Source: Proteobacteria bacterium SPGG2 (GTDB lineage Bacteria > Pseudomonadota > Gammaproteobacteria > Acidiferrobacterales > SPGG2). From it: DNA of 6,466 nt. The position numbers and the translations under genes were made by a program. Below the pieces are notes generated by a model. That model did no database searches, was not told the DNA's origin, and was given only the letters and a program-made list of their open reading frames with translations. Each line of letters begins with the position of its first letter. The stretch's first letter is position 1. Where the stretch lies: assembly GCA_001643475.1 (NCBI GenBank), contig LXTK01000016.1, positions 1-6,466 on the forward strand. The letters run 5' to 3'. Below, in pieces: positions 1 to 5,587 of the stretch.

Positions 1-356
1 TTTGACCGCCAAGGACGGTGGAAATGTAACGGATTGTCAGGAACAATCCTAGCGACCACCAAGCGACCGACAGGGACGTCGGAAGGTACGACTCCAGGGA
101 CGGAGAAGGTAGAACCGCGTCAGGAACAGCGGTCGAGGAGCGATTGTCGAGACGGTGGAAATGCAACGGATTGTTGGGCCGCTCCTGTTCATCTGACCTC
201 CAAGGATGGAGGAAATGCAGAAGGATTGTCTAGAACAATCCCCGCCTGAACCCGCGGCATTAGTGCGTCTGACCTCCAGGGATGGAGGAAATGCAGAAAG
301 ATTGTTGGGAACAATCTCTGCCCTACACGTCAGAACAATTCCTGCCTAGCGACCCC
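1..356 (+). repeat. Hairpin repeat block 1 (CANGGANG-loop and ATTGT hairpins)
   Basis: This gene-free stretch is built from two alternating hairpin types. Type 1 is a 4-5 bp stem closing a hexaloop of consensus ARGGAY: 6-21 (CCGCC/GGTGG), 67-82 (CCGAC/GTCGG), 92-105 (CTCC/GGAG), 197-212 and 273-288 (both CCTCC/GGAGG). In each, the loop and closing pair spell CANGGANG. Type 2 is a GATTGT/ACAATC stem: 31-49, 223-241 and 299-317, the last extended by GCAG/CTGC. A further hairpin at 114-133 (ACCGC/GCGGT) shows CAGGA in its loop, and a degenerate unit lies at about 141-180. Linkers are also conserved with the other blocks (252-266, 326-337, 346-354). The left edge is probably cut by the window. 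Open frames across it have the composition of translated repeats and are not credible genes. The block could be an RNA or an interspersed DNA element. Confidence 0.85.
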
Positions 357-393
357 ATTCTTTTTCTTCTAGGGCACGGCACTCGTCGGGGTC

Positions 394-2235
394 TCACGCG
401 CCGCCGACGCCAGCATCTCGCGGCACGTCCGGGAAGGCGGCGATATCGAACTGAAGCGCTGCGAGACGCGCGTAAAGTGGGCTTTCTTCGAGCAGCGACG
501 TGTGGGTTCCCTCGGCAACGACTCGACCGTCATCCATCACTAGAATTCGGTCCGCCTTCAGTACCGTCGCGAGCCGGTGTGCAATGACGATCGTGGTGCG
601 GTCGCGCATGAGATCATCGAGTGCTTGCTGCACCAGACGCTCGCTCTCAGCATCCAGCGCGGAGGTCGCCTCGTCAAGGAGCATTACCGCCGGATCCTTA
701 AGCAACGCACGTGCAATGGCGATGCGCTGGCGCTGCCCGCCGGAGAGCCGCGTGCCGCGCTCGCCGAGAAAAGTGTTATAGCCCTCGGGAAGGGTCACGA
801 CGAAGGCCTCTGCACCGGCCGCCCGTGCCGCCGCACGCACCTCGTCGTCCCGCGCATCGGGTCGTCCCTGGCGAATGTTCTCGAGCACGTCCGCCGCGAA
901 CACGACCGTCTCCTGCGGCACGATGCCAATGCGTCGGCGGATCTCCTCGAGCTTGGCGCTGGCAAGATCGATACCGTCGAGCAGTACCTGTCCTGTCTTC
1001 GGATCATAGAAGCGCAGCAGCAGCTGAAAGACCGTGCTCTTACCGGCGCCCGACGGGCCCACGAGTGCAACCCTCTCGCCGGGCTCGACCGAGAAGCTCA
1101 AATCCGACAGCGCGAGTTCACTCGGCCGCGAGGGATAGTTGAACGATACGTTAATGAACCCCACCCGGCCGAGCGCGGGCTTCGGTAGAGGCACCGGGTT
1201 CGGAGGCGCCGTGATGTCGGGCTTGGCGTGGAGTAGTTCCACGATGCGTTCGACCGCACCAGCTGCGCGCTGAATCTCGCCCCACATCTCACTTAACGCG
1301 GCTGCCGAGCCGGCCACTAGCACACCGTAGAGCAGAAACTGACCGAGCTCGCCTACGGTCATGCTGCCTTCGATCACCGCCTGCGCACCAAGCCACAACA
1401 CGAACACGATGGCCCCGAACACCACCAGGACGGCGAAAGCAGTGAGTATCGCGCGCGCGCGAATTCGCCGCACGGCAGTCTCAAATGATGCCGTCACCGC
1501 GTCGGCGAAACGCTCGGCAAATCGCGTTTCCAGGGTAAACGCCTGTACCATCTGAATCGCGTTCAGCGTTTCCCCGGCAAGGCCGCTCGCATCGGCTAAG
1601 CGGTCTTGCGTCGCACGCGTGAGACGCCGCACTCGCCGCCCGTAGACCAGGAGCGGCACGAGCACTAAAGGTATAAGGAGCAGGACTACGCCCGTGAGCC
1701 GCGGGTTAGTGACGGTGAGCATCACGAGTCCTCCCGCGAGCGTCACGGCACTTCTCAACGTGATCGAGAGATTTACGCCGGCGACGGACTGCACGAGCGT
1801 CGTGTCACCGATTAGTCGAGACAGGATCTCACCTGTTCGCGTTACTTCGAAGAAGGTTGGGCTCAAGGTGATGACGTGGCGATAGACCGCGGTGCGCACG
1901 TCAGCGACCACGCGCTCACCGAGCCATGAGACAAGATAGAAGCGAACCGCGGAGAAGATAGCCAGACCTGCAGCCAGCCCGAACAGCAACAGAAAATAAC
2001 GGTCGATCATTCGCGCGTTGGTTGCGGAGAACCCCTCGTCTATGACGAGCCGAATACCCACTGGCAGACTGAGGCCAGCGGCCGCGGCGAATAGCAACGC
2101 GAGCAACGCGAGAGCGAGCGTCCCCCGGTAACGTCGCATGTACGGCCACAGTTTCTTGAGAGGGCGCAGACCACGGCGCGGAGCCGGATCGACCCCGCTC
2201 CACGCGCCTCGCTGCTCACTGACCGACTCTTGCAT
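394..2235 (-). CDS. ABC exporter half-transporter, MsbA-related (fused TMD-NBD)
   Basis: This is an inner-membrane ATP-driven exporter subunit expected to act as a homodimer; the substrate (lipid, drug or other hydrophobic compound) cannot be read from sequence. Residues are numbered from the upstream ATG at 2241. The N-terminal half has about six membrane helices (roughly 42-64, 82-106, 162-178, 183-203, 266-290, 300-316). The C-terminal ATPase has an A-loop Tyr369, Walker A GPSGAGKS 395-402, Q-loop Gln443, signature LSGGQ 499-503, Walker B MLLDE with catalytic Glu524, D-loop SALD 527-530 and H-loop His555, so it looks fully active. The order and length (about 613 aa) match the MsbA-related exporter family. 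I chose the second ATG (2235): GAGG at 2243-2246 sits 7 nt before it but only 1 nt before the ATG at 2241. No clear promoter is seen. It stands alone between two hairpin repeat blocks, and no strong T-tailed terminator follows its stop. Confidence 0.95.
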   Translation of the reverse strand: MQESVSEQRGAWSGVDPAPRRGLRPLKKLWPYMRRYRGTLALALLALLFAAAAGLSLPVGIRLVIDEGFSATNARMIDRYFLLLFGLAAGLAIFSAVRFYLVSWLGERVVADVRTAVYRHVITLSPTFFEVTRTGEILSRLIGDTTLVQSVAGVNLSITLRSAVTLAGGLVMLTVTNPRLTGVVLLLIPLVLVPLLVYGRRVRRLTRATQDRLADASGLAGETLNAIQMVQAFTLETRFAERFADAVTASFETAVRRIRARAILTAFAVLVVFGAIVFVLWLGAQAVIEGSMTVGELGQFLLYGVLVAGSAAALSEMWGEIQRAAGAVERIVELLHAKPDITAPPNPVPLPKPALGRVGFINVSFNYPSRPSELALSDLSFSVEPGERVALVGPSGAGKSTVFQLLLRFYDPKTGQVLLDGIDLASAKLEEIRRRIGIVPQETVVFAADVLENIRQGRPDARDDEVRAAARAAGAEAFVVTLPEGYNTFLGERGTRLSGGQRQRIAIARALLKDPAVMLLDEATSALDAESERLVQQALDDLMRDRTTIVIAHRLATVLKADRILVMDDGRVVAEGTHTSLLEESPLYARLAALQFDIAAFPDVPRDAGVGGA

Positions 2236-2362
2236 CCACATGCCTCATCGAGTTTCGTAACGGACTGATGGTACCAGCTTGTCGGAGACAATTTGGCGAT
2301 CTAGACACCGCATTACCAGGCAAGTGAAGTGGAGTCTTAAGTTGTTGGTTTGTTGGTGGGCC

Positions 2363-2533
2363 GTGGTCAAGACTTTGACCACCAAGGACGGTGGAAATGC
2401 ACCGGATTGTCAGGCCGCTCCTCCGCATCCTGCGTCCGCGGCATTAGTGCATCCATGCACGTCAGAACATCTGACCTCCAGGGACGGAGGAAATGCAGTA
2501 GGATTGTTGGGAACAATCCCTGCCTAGCGGCCC
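2363..2533 (+). repeat. Hairpin repeat block 2
   Basis: This is a second copy of the repeat family, in the same orientation as block 1 and lying upstream of the ABC exporter gene. It opens with a perfect 8-bp stem, GTGGTCAA (2363-2370) with TTGACCAC (2375-2382). That stem overlaps the first CANGGANG hairpin, CCACC/GGTGG with loop AAGGAC at 2379-2394. After a partial type 2 arm (2404-2412) and conserved linkers (2436-2450, 2458-2469) comes a second CANGGANG hairpin, CCTCC/GGAGG with loop AGGGAC at 2475-2490. Next is the type 2 hairpin GGATTGTTGGGAACAATCC at 2501-2519, extended by GCAG 2495-2498 with CTGC 2520-2523. The unit ends with CTAGCGGCC, comparable to CTAGCGACC in the other blocks. No gene is credible here. 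Confidence 0.85.
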
Positions 2534-2556
2534 CTTTTCCACGTAACCGCCGACTA

Positions 2557-2607
2557 AAAGCCAAATAATAACGCGACGCGTTAATACGGTGGGCTAGGCG
2601 ATCGTGA
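2557..2607. repeat. 51-bp direct repeat, copy 1
   Basis: This 51-bp sequence recurs at 6152-6202 in the same orientation with a single difference (C at 2594, T at 6189). Inside it is a perfect odd-length palindrome, TAACGCGACGCGTTA, at 2569-2583, and a CGATCG at 2599-2604. It begins about 25 bp after hairpin repeat block 2 and is unrelated to that family. The two copies enclose four complete genes. It could be a recombination or attachment-like site, a protein-binding site, or one member of a wider genomic repeat family; no integrase or transposase is in the window. Confidence 0.8.
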
Positions 2608-2753
2608 TAGACGTAGTCTAGACTACATTTCCTGTTTACTGCTGTAGGAATCCGCTAGGCGCGCCCGAGTAGAGCATCTTATCCCCGTTCGCTTCAGGGT
2701 GTCAGCGCCAAGCGACCAGTCAATGCGGCGATTGCTGTACGAGGCAAGCGTCT

Positions 2754-2782
2754 TAGACATAACGAGCCTTAATAGGTATGAT
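2754..2782 (+). promoter_or_regulatory. Candidate sigma70 promoter for the HisA-VOC gene
   Basis: TAGACA at 2754-2759 (5 of 6 matches to the -35 consensus) and TATGAT at 2777-2782 (5 of 6 to the -10 consensus) are separated by the ideal 17 bp. The site lies in an AT-rich stretch that carries no credible gene on either strand (about 2608-2898). Transcription from about 2789 would give a leader of about 220 nt before the chosen start codon at 3010. The leader contains inverted repeats at 2800-2821 and 2830-2847. Confidence 0.45.
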
Positions 2783-2799
2783 AATAATAACTGTGGAAA

Positions 2800-2850
2800 C
2801 TCTAAATCATTCCTCTTAGAGCACGAAAGACGAAAACACATTTTCGTTTT
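2800..2850 (+). promoter_or_regulatory. Two tandem hairpins in the leader, second one T-tailed
   Basis: CTCTAA (2800-2805) pairs with TTAGAG (2816-2821). ACGAAAA (2830-2836) pairs perfectly with TTTTCGT (2841-2847) around a CACA loop and is followed by further T residues to 2850. The second hairpin looks like a weak intrinsic terminator or attenuator between the candidate promoter and the fusion gene. The stem is AT-rich, so its strength is doubtful. Confidence 0.3.
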
Positions 2851-3009
2851 CTCCATTTATCAGTTACTTATGTGATCAATAAATAGCGGTGCGTCCCCAT
2901 GCCGCAGGAATCCTCGAGTAACTGGAGGTTCCTTGTTTTTGGCGCGACTGCCGTGGGTTCGTCACAGTCTGATGCTTACGAAGGCACCAGAAAAAGGCGG
3001 TTTTCAGAC

Positions 3010-4164
3010 ATGATCATTTTCCCCGATATTGAAATTCAAAACGGGCAGTCCGTGAACCGGACTCGCGGCAAGGAGAAGGAACCCGATGTTTATGATATTT
3101 CACCGCTTGAAGCGGCCAAGAAATTTGTCGGCGCCGACGCCGAATGGCTGCACATCATCGACATCGACAGCAGCCTCCAATATGGGCATTTTAACGCCGA
3201 ACTGATTTGCGAAATCATTAAGAGCGTGGATATCCCCGTGCAAGTGGGCGGGGGTGTGCGCACGCAGAGCGGTGTCGAATGGTGGCTGGATCATGGCGCC
3301 GCCCGGGTGGTTCTCGGTACGGTTGCCGTGGTGGACCGCTTGTTGATCATGGAGGTGTGCGGGAGGCATCCGGGCAAGATCGTCATCTCCATTACGGGCA
3401 AGGACGGCTACGCGATGATCGACGGCTGGCGCACAAAAACGTCGTTTACCACGCTGGAACTGGCGAAGTCATTCGAAGACAGTGGCGCCGCCGCCATTAT
3501 CTATACCGATCTGGACCGTTTCGAAGGCGGCCAGGAAGTCGGGCTGGCGTCGACAATCGAAATAGGTACGGAGCTCGAGATCCCTTTGATTTCGACGGGC
3601 ACAATACGCACGCTCGACGATGTGTCCGCTTTGTCGCTGCTGCCGAACATCGAAGGCGTGATCATCGGGCGTGCCTTGTTTCAGGGTACCTTCGAGCTCG
3701 CTGACGCTATCGAAGTGGCCCGCACCTCGCGCATCGCCCCGGAACTGGCTAACGAAGGCGTGGCACCTAAACTCGAAGCGGTATCCGGCATACCAATCAA
3801 GAACATCGATCACGTCGGCATTTTTGTCAGTGACCTGGACCGATCGCTGAAATTTTACGAAACCCTTGGGTTCATTAAGAAGGAAGGTCTGGGATTCAGT
3901 CAAGGCAAACCTGTTTTAATGCGTCATCCGAGCGGCGTCGCCATCAAGCTGCTGCATCATGAAGACCGCAGTAAGTCACACACGCAAATCGCCCTTAGAG
4001 TCAGTTCGTTGGCGCAAACCCGGGCGTTCATGGAGTACAACGGCATCGGCATCGCCGATTCCTACGACTACGGCACCAAAGGCGTGGTGTGTATCAAAGA
4101 TCCCGACGACAACCTGATCGAACTCCACGGTGATCAAACGGGCGACTCAAGCTTTTTGCAGTAG
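3010..4164 (+). CDS. HisA-like TIM barrel fused to a VOC (glyoxalase-fold) domain
   Basis: This is a two-domain cytosolic protein of about 384 aa from the chosen start; residues are numbered from the upstream ATG at 2899. Residues 38-275 match HisA, the histidine-pathway isomerase, from the MIIFPDIEI opening through GAEWLH-like ADAEWLH 79-85, phosphate-site GGGVR 117-121, YTDLD 202-206 and IIGRALFQGTF 255-265. However, the catalytic Asp of PALDL is Glu45 and the Asp of LDVR is Thr166, so isomerase activity is unlikely. After a linker, residues 298-411 form a VOC domain (IDHVGIFVSDLDRSLKFYETLGF, NLIELHG). Candidate metal ligands are His305, His361 and Glu408, but Lys350 sits where the fourth is expected. 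I prefer ATG 3010 because HisA homology begins there and GGCGG lies 9 nt upstream; the 37 residues before it resemble nothing in the family and ATG 2899 has no ribosome site. No his genes are adjacent. Its true reaction is unknown. Confidence 0.85.
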   Translation: MIIFPDIEIQNGQSVNRTRGKEKEPDVYDISPLEAAKKFVGADAEWLHIIDIDSSLQYGHFNAELICEIIKSVDIPVQVGGGVRTQSGVEWWLDHGAARVVLGTVAVVDRLLIMEVCGRHPGKIVISITGKDGYAMIDGWRTKTSFTTLELAKSFEDSGAAAIIYTDLDRFEGGQEVGLASTIEIGTELEIPLISTGTIRTLDDVSALSLLPNIEGVIIGRALFQGTFELADAIEVARTSRIAPELANEGVAPKLEAVSGIPIKNIDHVGIFVSDLDRSLKFYETLGFIKKEGLGFSQGKPVLMRHPSGVAIKLLHHEDRSKSHTQIALRVSSLAQTRAFMEYNGIGIADSYDYGTKGVVCIKDPDDNLIELHGDQTGDSSFLQ

Positions 4165-4371
4165 AAACGAGAACTCGTCGTTGACTTGTTGAGCCTCCAG
4201 CAGTTGATGACCGGTTCGCGCGGCGAAAGCTTTAAAATCTAGTACTGAGCTCGGGTCAGTGGCAAGGACATGGACCGTCTGGCCGCTGTCCATCTCATCG
4301 AGCGCTTGCTTGGCACGCAGAATCGGAAGCGGGCAGTTGAGTCCCCGTGCATCGACTTGCTTGTCAGCCAT
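4147..4371 (-). CDS. TusA/SirA-family sulfur carrier protein
   Basis: This is a small cytosolic protein of 74 aa, close to the usual size for the TusA family (about 75-81 aa). Near the N-terminus, ARGLNCPLPILRAK carries the invariant CPxP motif with Cys13, the residue that carries persulfide sulfur in TusA. Family members pass sulfur to tRNA thiolation, molybdenum cofactor assembly, or sulfur-oxidation partners; none of those partners is visible nearby, so its exact role is open. The start is well supported: AAGGAG at 4377-4382 lies 5 nt upstream of the ATG. The 3' end overlaps the convergent HisA-VOC gene by 18 bp, so the last residues of both proteins share DNA and neither gene has space for its own terminator before the other. 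The symbol tusA is withheld because the family has several functionally distinct paralogs. Confidence 0.9.
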   Translation of the reverse strand: MADKQVDARGLNCPLPILRAKQALDEMDSGQTVHVLATDPSSVLDFKAFAARTGHQLLEAQQVNDEFSFLLQKA

Positions 4372-4409
4372 ATAATCTCCTTCGTGCTGCCGAATTACTC
4401 ACGACCTGA

Positions 4410-4444
4410 CCCTAATTGCCCTAATTTGACACTGGCACCTTTTC
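4410..4444. repeat. REP-like motif remnant with short tandem repeat
   Basis: The octamer CCCTAATT occurs twice (4410-4417 and 4419-4426), running into TTTGACACTGGCACCTTTT. The last part resembles the GGTGYC...GRCACC-type palindromic elements scattered in many gammaproteobacterial genomes and is related to the better copy at 4952-4973. It lies between the starts of the minus-strand tusA-like gene and the stop of the membrane protein gene. Identification as REP-like is from memory of such elements and is tentative. Confidence 0.35.
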
Positions 4445-4491
4445 CTCTGCCGGCCCACTCTACCTGCGAAATCCGATGGTAGACCCGTCGT

Positions 4492-4926
4492 TCATTTAAG
4501 CACCATCGCTACAGCCGCCAGCATAAGGCCTAGTACAAAGGAAAATACGCCAAGCCAGGCTGATACCCCTAAATCCCATCTCATAATGGCGCTCCGGTAC
4601 ACAGTGCCAGTAGACACCTCATACTTTAGAGACGGAATACTCCATACACATACCAGGTTTGCCAAAATACCTACGATCAACAATCCTAAAGCCCCAATTG
4701 CCACTATGCCATGAATGGTATCCGTACTTGGTTTGACACCAAATGCTGTCAAAGCCACAACACTGCCTGTGATAAGAGAAGTCAGCCAAATATGAAATCT
4801 ACTTCTATCATTTAGCAATTCCAAAAACGCCGCTCGGTTTTGGGGAGTAACGTCAGATGCAACGGCAAAATATTCCCATGTCAGCCACCGTCTTGAGCTT
4901 TCTTGCAAGGTTTCCTTATCGTTCAT
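4492..4926 (-). CDS. Small three-helix membrane protein, unknown function
   Basis: I do not recognise this 144-aa protein. The first 45 residues are polar and charged (MNDKETLQESSRRW, then an amphipathic NRAAFLELLNDRSRF) and probably cytoplasmic. Three hydrophobic stretches follow at about 46-64, 71-96 and 118-142, and the chain ends almost at the last helix. There is no signal peptide and no catalytic motif. The start is supported by GAAGG about 6 nt upstream. Codon and base use are visibly more AT-rich than in the ABC, HisA-VOC and NTPase genes, which hints at a different origin. REP-like motifs lie on both sides (4426-4444 and 4952-4973). It could be part of an operon with the tusA-like gene downstream on the same strand, but about 120 bp with a repeat remnant separates them. 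Confidence 0.75.
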   Translation of the reverse strand: MNDKETLQESSRRWLTWEYFAVASDVTPQNRAAFLELLNDRSRFHIWLTSLITGSVVALTAFGVKPSTDTIHGIVAIGALGLLIVGILANLVCVWSIPSLKYEVSTGTVYRSAIMRWDLGVSAWLGVFSFVLGLMLAAVAMVLK

Positions 4927-4951
4927 TACTGGCCTTCACGAAGGGCTGCCT

Positions 4952-4973
4952 AAAGGTTCCTGACACCTTTTTT
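4952..4973. repeat. REP-like palindrome AAAGGT...ACCTTT
   Basis: AAAGGT (4952-4957) pairs with ACCTTT (4965-4970) around TCCTGAC, followed by three more T. On the minus strand it reads GGTGTCAGGAACC, a form I associate with REP-like elements in gammaproteobacteria. On the plus strand the T-tail gives it a weak terminator look, but no plus-strand gene ends just before it. It sits 26 bp upstream of the membrane protein start, so it would lie in that gene's leader or promoter. Confidence 0.45.
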
Positions 4974-5100
4974 GCCCGAATCCCGATAGATTTTCATGTA
5001 ATCAGGCCGTCCGCCTTATTACTGGTGACTTAGTTGAAGTATCGATAAGTATACATAACTGAGAAAGGCGGGGCTGAAGGTGATATGACTATTCCTGGGA

Positions 5101-5200
5101 CATGGTTTTGACCACCAAACGACCGACAAGGCAAAGATTGTTGGGAACAATCTCTGCCATGCACGTCAGAACAATCTCTGCCTAGCGACCGCCATGTAGG
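5101..5200 (+). repeat. Hairpin repeat block 3 (degenerate, CANGGANG hairpin lost)
   Basis: This block shares the opening TTTGACCACCAA and GACCGACA with block 1 (compare 55-77). It then jumps directly into the type 2 hairpin AGATTGTTGGGAACAATCT at 5135-5153, the linker CACGTCAGAACA (5162-5173), an unpaired arm ACAATCTCTGCC, and CTAGCGACC (5182-5190). The segment that would complete the ARGGAY hexaloop hairpin is missing, which looks like an internal deletion. It has the same orientation as blocks 1 and 2. The surrounding stretch 4927-5587 otherwise holds a REP-like palindrome, a weak promoter-like pair (TTGAAG 5218-5223, TACTAT 5242-5247) and the hairpins at 5353-5396. I see no credible gene in it. 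Confidence 0.75.
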
Positions 5201-5352
5201 TCGTCCACGCAACGTCGTTGAAGACGTAGAGGCTAAAGCAATACTATATATTACTAGATTTGATTCCTTTTCTTTGCTCATTCCACAGAATAATACCCGC
5301 TGTTCTCTGTCTTGCTTTTCCGGGTCGGCTATTACACATCAAATAGAAACAC

Positions 5353-5396
5353 GAACTCGAATTAGAAATCGCGAGTTCCCCGCGTGAACTGCGGGG
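5353..5396 (+). promoter_or_regulatory. Overlapping alternative hairpins upstream of the NTPase gene
   Basis: GAACTCG (5353-5359) can pair with CGAGTTC (5372-5378). AGTTC (5374-5378) can instead pair with GAACT (5386-5390), and CCCCGC (5378-5383) can pair with GCGGGG (5391-5396). The first and third pairings are nearly compatible with each other, while the second excludes both. This kind of switching geometry is seen in attenuators, but there is no T-run directly after the GC-rich stem, so terminator function is not shown. It lies about 190 bp before the NTPase start. Confidence 0.3.
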
Positions 5397-5587
5397 TGTA
5401 TTGCGGAAAACTTCTGATGGGCCTCTCTAGCGTAACTAGAAAAGGATTGCGTCCTCTTTTTCCTGAATATCGAGCTGATGTGCGGTATCGTTGATGCTGA
5501 GCTGAATCATGGCTGGATCCCTTCAGGCACACGTTTCGGTTCAATGCCAGCATAGTTCATCAACAACAAGATCCAAGGGTAGCTACG

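Noticed and set aside
208..217. GGAGGAAATG in the repeats read as a ribosome site and start codon
   Set aside because: The gap between GGAGG and ATG is only 2 nt, the GGAGG is the 3' arm of a hairpin, and the reading frame that follows has no protein-like composition.
34..587. Plus-strand open frames over repeat block 1 (34-249 and 282-587)
   Set aside because: They are translations of the hairpin repeats; the similar peptide ending recurs at 2279-2527 only because the DNA repeat recurs. The second also runs antisense into the ABC gene.
2557..2607. 51-bp repeat as an integron attC site
   Set aside because: Copy 2 contains GTTAGGC, but copy 1 has GCTAGGC, and I could not find the matching RYYYAAC arm or the paired inner boxes; there is no integrase.
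2623..2856. 77-codon minus-strand frame in the AT-rich gap
   Set aside because: No ribosome site before the ATG, no recognisable motif, and it runs antisense across the candidate promoter and hairpins.
2899..3009. Upstream ATG at 2899 as the start of the HisA-VOC gene
   Set aside because: No Shine-Dalgarno sequence precedes it and the added 37 residues lie before the point where HisA homology begins; kept only as an alternative.
5030..5281. 83-codon minus-strand frame in the 4927-5587 gap
   Set aside because: It crosses repeat block 3 in antisense and has no ribosome site or family resemblance.
5373..5404. Sequence resembling a type I-E CRISPR repeat (GAGTTCCCCGCG start with GC-rich hairpin)
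   Set aside because: Only one copy, the second half departs from the repeat consensus, there is no spacer periodicity, and no cas gene is present.
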